A stretch of 64,000 nucleotides of DNA from Brucella cytisi. Its GTDB lineage: Bacteria > Pseudomonadota > Alphaproteobacteria > Rhizobiales > Rhizobiaceae. The translations under genes were made by a program, and so were the position numbers. Below, in pieces: positions 9,211 to 20,448 of the stretch. How positions within the stretch are numbered: position 1 is the stretch's first letter; each line of letters opens with the position of its first letter. Under the pieces are notes generated by a model, which did no database searches, was not told where the DNA came from, and saw only the letters and a list, made by a program, of their open reading frames with translations. Location of the stretch: assembly GCA_012103075.1 (NCBI GenBank), contig JAAVLQ010000001.1, forward strand, positions 1,922,001 through 1,986,000, read 5' to 3'.

Positions 9211-10428
9211 TCAAAGCGCGTTGGCGATAACCTGAAACGCATACATCGTTTCGTCCTTCATATCCTGCCCGTCGACATTGTAATTGGAATATGCCGAGGT
9301 CTTGGCAATGACGACACCTTTGGCAGGATTGACATAGATGAACTGCCCATAGATGCCAACGGCACTATAGTCGCCTTGCCAGTCAACCGGCGTCCACCAC
9401 TGATAGCCATAACCGAACGGAATTTTGCCGAGCGCATCCTTGCGACCGGGCATCAGATAAGGCGCATCCGGCGTTACCGAATCGTGCACCCATTGCGCCG
9501 GTACAAGCTGCTCGCCCTTGAAGTTGCGACCCTCATTGAGATAGAGCAGGCCGAAACGCGCATAATCGCGAAGAACGGCGTTCATACCGGCCCCGGCAGC
9601 AGCTTCACCGGTGGGATCCACCGCCCAATAGACATCGGCTTCCGCTCCAAGCTTTGACCAGAGTTTGTCTTTCAAATAATCCTGAAAACGAACACCAGTC
9701 GCGCCTTCCAGAACCAGCCCGAGCACTTGCGTATCCGCCGACACATAGTGGCTGAGCGTTCCCTGCGGGCGTTCATTTTTCAGATGTGCGGTGAAATTTG
9801 TGATCGAGCCAGTCAGAAGCTCGACAGCATACCGAACGATATCGGAATTGAGGTCGCCATAGTTCTCGTTAAATCCGATACCCGACGCCATCTGCAGCAC
9901 GTTCTTGACCGTAACGCCCTTCTATCCGCCCTCGGCCAGCACCGGCGAATAGCGGTCGACCGGCTGGTTGATATCGATCAGACCGTCCCGAACGGCATTG
10001 CCGACAAGGAAGGAAACGACAGATTTCGACATGGAGAATGCGATGCTCTGGGTGGCCTCGGTATTGCCGTGATCATATTCCTCGTGGACGATCACGCCGT
10101 CTTTCAGAACAATGAAACCGGTCGTGCCGCCGCGCTTCAGCCAGTCGGAAATCTTGCGGGTCTCACCCTTGTAGACAAAAGTCTCCGGCAAGGGCCGCTC
10201 GTCTTTCGCCAACTGGCTGACTTCGCCCTCATGCGGGATGCGCACCGATGGATAGCGCCTGTAAACATTGCGGAAGTTTTCAAAAATTTCCGGCCCCTTG
10301 AACATCCGGGCATATTGATAGACCGCCCAGCTTTCGTGGATTTTCTTCCAGAAGACCGCAGTACCAACACCGGCAAGAACAACAAGCCCGATCAGTCCAT
10401 ATAAAGCATAGCGAAAAAATCGTTTCAT
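9211..10428 (-). pseudogene. Beta-lactamase-fold serine hydrolase with in-frame amber codon
   Basis: Class C beta-lactamase/6-aminohexanoate-dimer hydrolase-like protein. It has an N-terminal membrane anchor (about residues 8-27), the catalytic S-x-x-K as FSMSKSVVSFL near residue 130, and a downstream Y-V-S (HYVSADTQ). A TAG at 9922-9924 splits it between VLAEGG and KGVTVKNVLQM with no change of frame. A Tyr codon is expected there, so this is a nonsense substitution rather than an indel. The whole span is 405 codons plus stop, a normal length. It may be a true pseudogene, a read error, or a suppressible stop. Confidence 0.8.
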
Positions 10429-10692
10429 CGCCTCCCCTTTAAATATTCAAATTGAATTTGATAGACATCTTATAAGCAAATAACGAAATACTTATATACA
10501 TCCTCCTAAGACATTAAGAGCGATACGTGCATCTCAAAAATCCCAATTATTATATTTATATTCAAATTCCTGTGATTTACACGAGAAGTGGCAACGACAT
10601 TAAGCGTCGTAGATGAGACATGCCAAACACTTCGCAGTACTTTGAAAAACCGCGAGAAGCTCGTCCAACACAAACAGTTAAATCTGAAATAA
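10429..10692. other. AT-rich intergenic gap
   Basis: AT-rich stretch between two minus-strand genes. It should carry the serine hydrolase promoter and the end of the GGDEF-EAL transcript. I see no clear terminator or repeat. Confidence 0.4.
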
Positions 10693-13005
10693 TCAGGCGA
10701 CGGTTCGCCCGCCGTCGCGGCGCGCTGCGGCTTTCGTGGTCATAGCGCTGATCGCTTCCACAGGCACAGGCATACCGAGAAGATAGCCCTGTACGAGATC
10801 GGCACCCGCCGCCACACGGATCAGCGCAAGCTGTTCCTCTGTTTCGACACCTTCGACTGTCACGCCCAGCCCAAGCTCGTGCGAAAGCTGGGTAACGCCG
10901 CGAAGCAGCATGAGCGAGCGCCGGTCAGTGGTGATGTCGCGCACGAAGGAACGGTCGACCTTCACCTTGGTCAATGGCAAGGTGTTGAGATAGCTGAGAC
11001 TGGAATAGCCGGTGCCGAAATCATCCAGCGCGATATTGATCCCGGCGTTCTTGAGCCGCTGCAACACCATCGAAGTCTTGTTGCGGTCCGAGATGATGGC
11101 GCTTTCCGTCACTTCCACCTCAAGGCGGTGAGCCGGAAGGCCTGATTTCTGCAAGGCATTGGCGATGTCGCGGGCGATGTCATTGCTTTTCAGATCGATG
11201 GCCGAAAGATTGACCGAAACGCCGATGCGGTCGCCCCATGACAGACAGTCGGCACAGGCCTGCGCCAGCATGAAGCGGGTAATGTCGGTGATGATGCCCA
11301 TTTCTTCCGCAAGCGGAATGAATTCCGCAGGCGGCACAAAAGCCAAGCTGCGGATGCTCCCAGCGCGCCAGCGCTTCACACGCAACAACGCGCAGGGACT
11401 GCGCGCTGACGATGGGCTGATAGACGACCTTGATCTCGCCATGCTCGATGGCAAGCCGCAAATCGGCTTTGAGTTTCTGGCGCCCGCGATATTTGGTGTC
11501 CATCGCATCGATGAAGATCGACCGGGGCTTGTCTTCCATGCTTTTGGCTTCGTAGAGTGCCAGATCGGCGCTGATATGCATGCTGCCGACATCGCATCTT
11601 CCGATATCCTCGATCGCGATGCCCGCGCTGATATCGATATGCACCTGATCGCCGTCGAGATCGTAGACTCCGGTCACGACGGTCATGATATGATCCATCA
11701 CGCCTGCAACGTCGGCCTCGCTGCGCAGATTGAAGACGAACACCACGAATTCGTCGCCGCCGAAGCGTGACGCGACGAAACGCTGCGGATCGAGCGAGTT
11801 CAGCCGCTCTGCAAACAGGCGCAGCAATACGTCACCGGTATGATGCCCCAACGTATCGTTGACATGCTTGAAATGATTGATGTCAATGACGATAAGCGCA
11901 GCCTGCGTGCCTGCTTGCTGGTGGGAACGCATGGATCGCACCGGGGTTTCGAAATAATTGCGGTTCGGCAGGCCTGTCAGGCCGTCATAACGCGCCATAT
12001 GCTGAATGCGCGCTTCCGCTTCCACGCGCTGCGTCACATCCTCGAACATCAGGACGGCCCCTCATTGAGGGTCTGATTGCCGATACATTCGATATAACGC
12101 TGGTTCGAAAGCTGGAAAATATCGCGCGTGCGCTTGCCCAGCAGAAGATCCTGCATGCGCACATGCACGCTTTTCAGGTCGTTTTGCGGAAACAGTCCCT
12201 TCTTCGCGCAATAGCGCAGCAGGACATCGAGCTTGCGGCCATGCAGCTTGGTGTGTTCGGCGATCTGCAACATCGCCTTGGCCTTATTGTTGATGACCGC
12301 AATGCGCTGCTGGCTGTCGAACATCAGCAAGCCCTGCGGCATGTTGTTGAGCGCCGCATCGAAACGCCCGGCCACAATGGACAGGCGTCGCTTGCCCATG
12401 ACTGCAGCGAAGAGAAACTCGCGCAGACCGTTTGCCATCTGGATGTTGGACAGGAAGTACGGGATCAGCAGCAGGCCAATGATGACGTGAAACGGCGTTC
12501 CCGCCAGAATAAGCCCGGCCAGAACCGGAATCAGCGTGCAGGCCGACATCAGAACAACGGCTTTCGCCGATGCATAATTGCGGCCCACAATGGAAACGAC
12601 CGAAGCAAGCAGCACGGTCAGGCTGGCAAGTTCGGCAAAGGAATCCCTGAGCACATAGCTTGAGAAGAAACACAACATGCCGAGCGTCAGGCAGACGGCG
12701 GATGCGCCGATCAGATAGCGTGTTTCCCAGCGGTCGAGATCGGCATGGGACAGCGACTGCTGTTTTGCCCGGTCGAACTTGTGCATGTCGAAGATGCGAC
12801 CAACAGCAATGATGGCGAACACACCGCCAAAAACCAGATAGCGCCAGTCATCAGTTTTCACATAGATGACGACACAGGCTACAACGTGCGCGAGCAAGCC
12901 AAACCAGAGCGTGGTACGATTACCATACAGCGCTCTGAGAAAAGATAGCCGCACATCTGCAGGTATCTCAGGTTTACGGCTTTTGCCACATATCGATGCA
13001 TTCAT
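10693..13005 (-). CDS. Membrane GGDEF-EAL cyclic-di-GMP protein (two frame breaks)
   Basis: Cyclic-di-GMP turnover protein of about 771 residues when rejoined. The N-terminus has several membrane helices (FGLLAHVVACVVIYVK, then others up to about residue 185). A PAS-like segment follows (FDAALNNMPQGLLMFDSQ), then GGDEF with an intact RFGGDEF active-site motif, then EAL with CEALARWEHP. Both enzymatic signatures look competent, so it could make and/or cleave c-di-GMP. Frame breaks near 12055 (NEG|AVLMFEDVTQR) and near 11355 (EHPQLG|..FVPPAEFIPLAEE) are of opposite sign and cancel over the full span. Confidence 0.88.
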
Positions 13006-13360
13006 CCCTTATACGGGGAGGCAATATCGCACTAATGACTTAAAAATATCTTTCGGGATATTAAACCACAAGCTGTCACGACAACCACCATAAGATGTAT
13101 TCAGATATTTTTAAGGAAAACCACAGACGCACAACCCTCAACGGGCAATCACAACCATCGGCATACATGTTTTAGTCGTCCTAATATTACTGAAATGGCT
13201 AAAATGGGAGAACAGGGACAGGTTAGTTTCCGCATTCCCGAGAATTAATCCAGATTAGTCGATGTGGATATTCTACCGCCAGACCCCCGTCCGTTAGAGA
13301 AAAAACCTGCCATACAAGTCACGACGCGGGAAATAACCGCTAAAGAAACTTCCAACCTTG
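13006..13360. other. Intergenic gap without gene
   Basis: About 355 bases, AT-rich for this genome, between two minus-strand genes. It must hold the GGDEF-EAL promoter. I see no repeat, RNA gene or clear terminator. Confidence 0.4.
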
Positions 13361-14109
<749 letters not shown>

Positions 14110-14341
14110 TCATCCCCTCAACTGCCAATCCCTCTTTATACCTTCCTAGAATATAGAGATCGGCATTTGAACCATCTTCGACCGTAAAAATCGGTTCAAA
14201 TCAACACAATACACAGAAGGCACGACGAAAGACCTATGGCGCAGCCGAAAGACGACACCTGTTCGTGATTGCGCGACCCATTGCGGAGAAGTAAGGAACA
14301 GAGCAGATAAGAGCATAATCCGACTGGTGGATACGAACATT

Positions 14342-15101
14342 ATGCCCAAGACTTCTCGCCCTCTCGTTGCCGTACCGACCGATGTAAAGCCATTTGAAAA
14401 CTACACCGCACGCAGCACCCCAGCAATATCTGGCAGCCGCCATCGACGTCGCAGGTGTAACGCCGCTTCTGGTGCCAAGTTTTGGCGACAAGATGGATCT
14501 CGATGCCATTCTGGATGCGGTGGACGGCGTTCTCGTCACAGGCTCCAAATCCAACGTCAATCCGGCGCTTTATGGCGTCGAACCGAGCGCCGCGTTCGAG
14601 CCCTATGACAATGCCCGCGATGCGACATCGCTGCCACTCATCCGCGCAGCCATCGAAAAAGGTGTTCCGGTGCTGGCCATCTGCCGCGGCATACAGGAGC
14701 TGAACGTCGCACTGGGCGGCACGCTCGCCACCGAAATTCAGGAAATGGAAGGCCGGATGGACCACCGCGCCCCGGAATCCGAAAGCCGGGCCGAGCGCTT
14801 CGCCATCCAGCACCCGATCAAGCTCAACCCGAACTCATGCCTTGCGGAAATCCTCAAAGAAGAAAGCGTGCGCGTGAACTCCGTTCACCGTCAGGCCATC
14901 GACAAGCTTGCACCGCAGCTTGAAGTCGAGGCGGTGGCCGAAGACGGTACGGTTGAAGCCGTCTCCGTGAGGAATGCGAAGGGATTTGTCGTCGGCGTGC
15001 AGTGGCACCCGGAATATTGGGCGCATTCCGATGCTCCGTCGCGCAAGATATTCGAGGCGTTCGGAGAGGCTGTGCGTCAACATCGGGCAGTAGGACAGTA
15101 A
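14342..15101 (+). CDS. Class I glutamine amidotransferase-like hydrolase, peptidase C26 family (frame interrupted)
   Basis: PuuD/gamma-glutamyl-GABA hydrolase-like protein. The nucleophile Cys is in LAICRGIQELNVALGG and the His-Glu pair in VGVQWHPEYW; TGSKSNVNPALY is also typical. The first 20 residues (MPKTSRPLVAVPTDVKPFEN) are in one frame and the rest in another. Inserting two bases near 14407 gives YTWHAAPQQYLAAA, the expected sequence. Likely cytosolic, cleaving gamma-glutamyl amide bonds; the true substrate is unknown. No polyamine genes are adjacent. Confidence 0.87.
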
Positions 15102-15166
15102 GGGTAAAAGTTCGTTGCGGTCATGCGCAATCAAAACATATTCCCCTACTCCCCTGACAGACTGCT

Positions 15167-16132
15167 TCAGCCTTGCACATGCACCGTTTCCGGCACCGGC
15201 GTGATCGCCTTGCCGGTGTCGAACCATGCAATGAGATTGTCGATCACCAGATCCGCCATGGCCTGACGGGTCTTTTGCGATGCGGATGCGATATGCGGCA
15301 GCAAAACCGTGTTGGGCGCATCAAGCAGGCCTTGTGGTACTGACGGTTCGTTCGCGAAAACGTCCAGACCTGCAGCAGCGATGGTGCCATCGTTCAGCGC
15401 TGCGGCCAGCGCATCTTCATCAACCAGCGAACCGCGCCCGACATTGATCAGCACACCGTCCGGACCGAGCGCCTTCAGCACTTCGGCATTGACTGCCTTC
15501 GCGGTTTCCGCGCCGCCCGGTGCGACCAGAATAAGTGTGTCCACCGCCTTGGCCAGCTCGAGCAGGGTCGGATAATAATCGTAGGCGACGCCTTCAGCCT
15601 TGCGACGATTGTGATAGGAAACCGGCAGTCCGAAAGCTTCGACACGATGGGCGACCGCCTTGCCGATGCGGCCAAGGCCGAAAATGCCGACCTTGCGCCC
15701 ACGCAAGGACAGCTTCGACAGCGGATAGCGGCCTTCCTTCACCCAATTGCCTGCACGCAGGAATTCCTGCGACTTCGACAATTCCCGCACCGTATCAATC
15801 AGAAGGCCAAGCGCCGTATCGGCTACTTCATCAGTCAGGACGTCAGGCGTATTGGTGACCATGACATTTTTCGCACCGGCATGTTTTGCATCGACCGCAT
15901 CGTAACCGACGCCAAAATTGCCGATTATTTTCAGATTGGGCAATGCATCGATCAGCGCCGCATCGACGGTGGACATGCTGGCAATACAATATATGTCGCC
16001 TGCCCAGTCGGCATCGACCAGCGCCGCGTCACCGCGTGGTATGCGGCGCACCGAAAACTCACCGGACAGACGCTCGACGGCATAATCGTTGAAGTTTCCG
16101 AGCACCAGAACGGTTGCGTCGCGCTTGGTCAT
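15167..16132 (-). CDS. D-isomer 2-hydroxyacid dehydrogenase (glyoxylate/hydroxypyruvate reductase type)
   Basis: Intact NAD(P)-dependent reductase of 321 residues. The dinucleotide motif is GIFGLGRIGKAVAHR. The catalytic Arg is in NVGRGSLVDED, Glu in DVFANEP and His in LLPHIASAS. The family reduces glyoxylate or hydroxypyruvate. I start at ATG 16132 (MTKRDATVLVLG); the frame extends upstream into the LacI gene without similarity. It lies 62 bases downstream of a LacI-family regulator on the same strand, which probably controls it. Confidence 0.9.
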   Translation of the reverse strand: MTKRDATVLVLGNFNDYAVERLSGEFSVRRIPRGDAALVDADWAGDIYCIASMSTVDAALIDALPNLKIIGNFGVGYDAVDAKHAGAKNVMVTNTPDVLTDEVADTALGLLIDTVRELSKSQEFLRAGNWVKEGRYPLSKLSLRGRKVGIFGLGRIGKAVAHRVEAFGLPVSYHNRRKAEGVAYDYYPTLLELAKAVDTLILVAPGGAETAKAVNAEVLKALGPDGVLINVGRGSLVDEDALAAALNDGTIAAAGLDVFANEPSVPQGLLDAPNTVLLPHIASASQKTRQAMADLVIDNLIAWFDTGKAITPVPETVHVQG

Positions 16133-16194
16133 GACAATATTCCTCTGGATTCCTCTGGACAGCATGTCGCAGTTCGTGAGGGACCGGCGACCGG

Positions 16195-17250
16195 TCAACC
16201 CAAAGGCTGTAACCGGAGCCGGAGCGGGGAAATCAGCCGTGTTTCGGCGGATGTCGATTGCCGGATATGCAGTTCCGGCTTGATAAGTTCCTGCATCGAA
16301 GAAACCTCGACGCCGTTGAGCTGGTCCAGCAGTGCGCGAGCGGCACGGCGTCCCACTTCACGCTGTCCGTTCCAGACGGTCGTCAGCGCTGGCGTTGCGA
16401 TCGCCGCTTCCTCGAGATCGTCATAGCCGGTCACGGAAATGTCCTCGCCCGGCACCAGCCCGGCGCGAGCAATGCCGTTCATCAGGCCGATGGCGGTCAG
16501 ATCGTTCCAGCAGACCGCAGCCGTCGGTTTGTCTTTCAGCGCCAGAAATTGCGGCGCGACTTCAAAGCCGCCCTGCTTCGTGCGCGGCCCGGCAATGCGC
16601 CAGTCGGGGCGAACTTCGAGCCCGGCCTTTTCCATGGCCTGCACATAGCCGCGATAACGGTCACGGCCCGTCGAGGTCTGGTCCGTACCGCCGATCATCG
16701 CGATGCGCGTATGACCGAGTGAAATAAGGTGATTGGTGGCAAGGCCGATACCATAGGCGTCGTCACCCCGGAAAACCGGCGCATGAACACCCTCGACGCT
16801 ACGCGCGATCAGCACGACCGGCAGGCCGTTATCTTCCGCAAGCTGGATGTCTTCCGGCGGCGTGCCGATGGCAGGCGACATGATGACCCCATCCGCGCCG
16901 AGCTGCAAAAGCGTATCCATGAAGGTGCGCTGCTTTTCGAGCTGATCGTAATGGTTGGACAGGATGAAGGTCTGCCGCGACCGGTCCAGTTCCGTTTCGA
17001 TGGATTTGAGAATTTCCGCGAAGAACGGATTCATGATGTCATGCACCACGACGCCGACAATGCCGGAGCGTGAGGTGCGCAGGCTCGCAGCGCGACGGTT
17101 ATAGATATAACCGATGGCGCGGGCATGTTCCTTGATCTTCTCGCGAGTCTGGTCGGCAACGAGGGGACTGTCGCGCAAAGCGAGCGAAACTGTGGCTGTC
17201 GAAACACCAAGCGCATCAGCGATGGTCGATAGCTTTATTTTCTGGGCCAA
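16195..17250 (-). CDS. LacI family transcriptional regulator
   Basis: Intact repressor of 351 residues. The N-terminal helix-turn-helix is KLSTIADALGVSTATVSLAL with a hinge helix at NRRAASLRTSRSG. A periplasmic-binding-protein-like ligand domain follows (GIVGVVVHDIMNPFFAEI, TGYDDLEEAAIATPALTTV). The start is TTG 17250, preceded by GGGGAGGCGAC, a strong ribosome-binding site. It is upstream of and co-directional with the 2-hydroxyacid reductase, so a sugar-acid-type inducer is a reasonable inference. Confidence 0.92.
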   Translation of the reverse strand: MAQKIKLSTIADALGVSTATVSLALRDSPLVADQTREKIKEHARAIGYIYNRRAASLRTSRSGIVGVVVHDIMNPFFAEILKSIETELDRSRQTFILSNHYDQLEKQRTFMDTLLQLGADGVIMSPAIGTPPEDIQLAEDNGLPVVLIARSVEGVHAPVFRGDDAYGIGLATNHLISLGHTRIAMIGGTDQTSTGRDRYRGYVQAMEKAGLEVRPDWRIAGPRTKQGGFEVAPQFLALKDKPTAAVCWNDLTAIGLMNGIARAGLVPGEDISVTGYDDLEEAAIATPALTTVWNGQREVGRRAARALLDQLNGVEVSSMQELIKPELHIRQSTSAETRLISPLRLRLQPLG

Positions 17251-17377
17251 GTCGCCTCCCCAAAATGGTCCGTGCCGCAGTCGGAGACGCGGCCGCAACC
17301 TGACAAGGTGAGACGCGACCGTTCGTCTTGCGAACGGTTATGCCATTGCAAACCTTGAATTGGAAGCATTTTCGATA

Positions 17378-17443
17378 GCACGCATCTTGAAAAGTGTTTC
17401 ACGGTTTCCCGCCAAGATGCGCGTCAAAACAAATAGTTAGAGC
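17378..17443. repeat. Degenerate A-type palindromic repeat
   Basis: CGCATCTTGAAAAGTGTTTC..AAGATGCGCGTCAAAACAAATAGTTAGAGC, a diverged copy of the CCGAAAAGTG repeat family, directly downstream of the MarR gene. Confidence 0.7.
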
Positions 17444-17459
17444 TTGATAAGCGACAGGC

Positions 17460-17950
17460 CTATTCCACGTCGTCCTCTTCAAGCACCTCCGTTTCAGGCT
17501 CATCGGGAATGCGCGTGACACGCGAAGCGCAAGATTGCTCTCCATCCGGCTCAGCATCTTGAGGAAGGTCTTGCGATCTTTCTTGTCGAGCCCCTTCAGC
17601 ATGTCCTTTTCAGTCTTGCGAATGGATTTCTCGATCGCCTTGATGGTCTCGAGACCGGTCTGCGTCAGATAGACATGCGACTGGCGCTGATCGGTCTCCG
17701 AGGCGCGCTTTGCAACAAACCCCTGCCCCTGCAGACGCGCAATGGTTTTGGTGATGGTCGGCGGACGCACACCCAGCCGCTGTGCAAGCACGCCCGGCGT
17801 CAGTCCGTCTTCCGCAGCCAGCTGCAGCATGACTGCATCCTGCCCTGCATAGAGCCCCTGTTCCAGAAGCCGCGTGGCCAGCACCGTCCGCGACAGTCTT
17901 GCCACGGATTGCAGCCGGTAAAGTACAACCGCCTTATTGTCCTTGCTCAT
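17460..17950 (-). CDS. MarR family transcriptional regulator (3' frame break)
   Basis: Winged-helix regulator starting at ATG 17950 (MSKDNKAVVLYRLQS). The recognition region is LTPGVLAQRLGVRPPTITKTIARLQGQ and the wing ASETDQRQSHVYLT. The written frame reads through to 17399 with an unrelated tail. A one-position correction near 17522 gives RVTRIPDEPETEVLEEDDVE and a stop at 17460, an acidic tail of normal length (about 163 residues). Target genes are not evident; it may be autoregulated. Confidence 0.87.
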
Positions 17951-17979
17951 CGCCACCTCGCCCTTGTTGGCACTTTGAT

Positions 17980-18032
17980 GCGCATCCCGAAAAGCATCCA
18001 ACGGTTTTCGGACAAGATACGCTGTTCAAAAT
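17980..18032. repeat. A-type palindromic repeat upstream of the MarR gene
   Basis: GCGCATCCCGAAAAGCATCC..ACGGTTTTCGGACAAGATACGC; the CCGAAAA/TTTTCGG arms are clear. It lies in the MarR promoter region. Confidence 0.75.
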
Positions 18033-18181
18033 AAACCAGTTGCTGTCGCCTGATCGATAGTCCCATCCATCCATATATCGTAAAATATTGTCCGACTTAT
18101 GAAACAACAAGGCCCGGTTGCTGTCATGGCTAACGGACGTTACGCTCTGGGGCTCCATGAAATGAAAAAAGCGAGGAAAAC

Positions 18182-18964
18182 ATGACCGATCTGCGCGATC
18201 AAAACAGCGACATGATTGTCGTTCTGCCCCTTGGCGCTCACGAACAGCATGGGCCTCATTTGCCGTTTGAAACGGATACGATCATCGCCGAAGGCATTGT
18301 CGCGCGTGTCAGCGATGCGCTGCCTGCCGAGCTGAATGTCAATTTCCTGCCTGCACAGCCGGTCGGCTATTCCATCGAACACATGGACACCGAGGGAACC
18401 CAGAGCCTCGCCTTCGCCGAGGCCGTGAACCAGTGGATCGGCATTGGTGAAAACCTTCACGCTGGCGGCATTCGCAAACTGGTCATGCTGAACGCACATG
18501 GCGGAAATTCGCCATTGATGACAATTGTCGCAACCGAACTACGCACGCGGCTCGACATGCTGGCGGTCGCCACAAGCTGGACCCGCTTCGGCCTGCCGGA
18601 GGGCCTGATTACGCCGGAGGAAAAAGCGCTCGATATTCATGGCGGTTTCATCGAGACATCGGTGATGCTGGCGCTGCGCCCCGATCTGGTGGACATGTCG
18701 AAGGCACGCAATTTCTCCAACGCCCAGTCACGTTACGCCGAGGAATTCAAGTTCCTGCGCGCCTATGGCCCTCATGCCTTCGGCTGGAAGATGCACGATC
18801 TCAACCCGGAAGGGGTTGCTGGCAACGCTGCTACCGCAACGGCAGAAGCCGGGGAAAAGCTGATCACCAACGCGGTGACGGGCTTTATCGAACTGCTGCG
18901 CGATGTCGACAGGTTCGATCTCGCCCGGTTCGAATTGCAACGTCTCGCCAATCAGGCAGGTTAG
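18182..18964 (+). CDS. Creatininase/creatinine amidohydrolase family protein
   Basis: Intact 260-residue metalloamidohydrolase. Metal ligands of the family appear in LPLGAHEQHGPHLPFETDT (Glu, His, Asp), in NAHGGNSP (His) and in GGFIETSVML (Glu). The family includes creatininase, MftE-like peptidases and formamide hydrolases, so the substrate is undetermined. The start ATG 18182 is preceded by GCGAGGAAAAC. No pterin or mycofactocin genes are adjacent. Confidence 0.85.
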   Translation: MTDLRDQNSDMIVVLPLGAHEQHGPHLPFETDTIIAEGIVARVSDALPAELNVNFLPAQPVGYSIEHMDTEGTQSLAFAEAVNQWIGIGENLHAGGIRKLVMLNAHGGNSPLMTIVATELRTRLDMLAVATSWTRFGLPEGLITPEEKALDIHGGFIETSVMLALRPDLVDMSKARNFSNAQSRYAEEFKFLRAYGPHAFGWKMHDLNPEGVAGNAATATAEAGEKLITNAVTGFIELLRDVDRFDLARFELQRLANQAG

Positions 18965-19009
18965 ATACTGCAAGGCCCGTGTTCCAACTGGCGTGAATGT
19001 GATTAGGCG

Positions 19010-19028
19010 AATGTAATATTATAGCATT
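19010..19028 (+). promoter_or_regulatory. Probable Zur operator
   Basis: AATGTAATATTATAGCATT is a near-perfect palindrome (reverse complement AATGCTATAATATTACATT) of the AT-rich Zur-box type. It lies about 137 bases before a zinc-type COG0523 GTPase gene, the classic Zur target. Confidence 0.72.
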
Positions 19029-19165
19029 GCATATGGCATTCACGCTGCCCTTCCCTTATATGAATTGTCCTATCCGAGGTTTCGGTGCTGTGCCGCTCGC
19101 GCTGGCCGCGCACTGGCCATCCCGGACCACGATTTCAAAAGGCCACAACTTCAAGAGGCATAACC

Positions 19166-20326
19166 ATGAGCCGGGCTGAAGCCCAAACCGAAGCTCCGTC
19201 TGAAACCAAGACGACCACTGAAGCTGGCCGCATTCCCGTGACCGTTCTGACCGGTTATCTGGGTTCGGGAAAGACCACTCTTCTCAACCGTATCCTGACC
19301 GAAAATCACGGCAAGCGTTACGCCGTGATCGTCAATGAATTCGGCGAGATCGGCATCGACAACGACCTGATCGTCGAGTCGGACGAAGAAATCTATGAAA
19401 TGAACAATGGCTGCATCTGCTGCACCGTGCGTGGCGACCTGATCCGCGTGGTGGAAGGACTGATGCGCCGTCCGGGTCGTTTCGACGCCATCGTTGTGGA
19501 AACGACCGGCCTTGCCGATCCGGTTCCGGTGGCGCAGACCTTCTTCATGGATGATGACGTACGCGCCAAGACCGGCCTTGATGCCGTTGTCGCCCTTGTC
19601 GATGCCAAGCACCTGCCGCTGCGCCTGAAGGACAGCCGCGAGGCGGAAGACCAAATCGCCTTTGCCGATGTCGTGCTCATCAACAAGACCGACCTCGTGA
19701 CACCACAGGAGCTGGCGGCCATCGAGGCGACCGTTCGCGCCATCAATCCGCATGCCATCATCCACCGCACCGAGCGCGCCTCCATTCCGCTCGACCGCGT
19801 GCTGGATCGCGGCGCCTTCGACCTGAAGCGCGTTCTGGACAACGATCCGCACTTTCTCGACCATGATCATCCCGATCACGTATGCGGACCGGATTGCGAC
19901 CATGATCATGACCATCATGATCATGCGCATGATCACGATCATCATGACCACCATCACGACCATGACCATGTGTGCGGTCCCGACTGCGATCATGACCATC
20001 ACCACGATCACGCCTCGCCGATCCATGATGTGACGGTGAAGTCAGTATCGCTCAGGGCTGGTGAAATCGACCCGGCGAAATTCTTCCCGTGGATTCAGAA
20101 CATCACCCAGACGCAAGGCCCGAACATTCTGCGCCTCAAGGGCATCATCGCCTTCAAGGACGATCCGGACCGCTATGTGGTGCAGGGCGTGCACATGATC
20201 ATCGAAGGTGACCACCAGCGTGCACGGAAGGAAGACGAAAAGCGTGAAAGCCGCCTCGTCTTCATCGGACGTGAACTCGACCCCGCCGCCCTGAAGGCCG
20301 GCTTCGAAAACAGTCAGGCCCGATAA
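19166..20326 (+). CDS. CobW/COG0523 family zinc metallochaperone GTPase
   Basis: P-loop GTPase of 386 residues. Walker A is [15 protein letters not shown]. The family metal motif C-x-C-C is in [12 protein letters not shown], the switch/Walker B region is [10 protein letters not shown] and the specificity motif NKTDLV. Residues about 231-282 form a His/Asp-rich metal-binding loop with the element [11 protein letters not shown] twice. A CobW C-terminal domain follows. Such proteins supply zinc to client enzymes under starvation. I use ATG 19166 ([10 protein letters not shown]), preceded by AAGAGGC. The upstream Zur box supports zinc-dependent repression. Confidence 0.93.
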   Translation: MSRAEAQTEAPSETKTTTEAGRIPVTVLTGYLGSGKTTLLNRILTENHGKRYAVIVNEFGEIGIDNDLIVESDEEIYEMNNGCICCTVRGDLIRVVEGLMRRPGRFDAIVVETTGLADPVPVAQTFFMDDDVRAKTGLDAVVALVDAKHLPLRLKDSREAEDQIAFADVVLINKTDLVTPQELAAIEATVRAINPHAIIHRTERASIPLDRVLDRGAFDLKRVLDNDPHFLDHDHPDHVCGPDCDHDHDHHDHAHDHDHHDHHHDHDHVCGPDCDHDHHHDHASPIHDVTVKSVSLRAGEIDPAKFFPWIQNITQTQGPNILRLKGIIAFKDDPDRYVVQGVHMIIEGDHQRARKEDEKRESRLVFIGRELDPAALKAGFENSQAR

Positions 20327-20448
20327 AGTGCTTCCGGTTCTGTTCGAACCGGGAAATGCTCTATCTGTCCATTTTTATGCATTTCCAGTAGAACTGCGCC
20401 AAGCATTTGCTGGAAATGCTTTTATCAATAGAACAATACCGGAAGCCG

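Noticed and set aside
19859..20020. Tandem repeat or CRISPR-like array
   Set aside because: The periodic CATGAC/CACGAT DNA is the coding sequence of a His/Asp-rich metal-binding loop.
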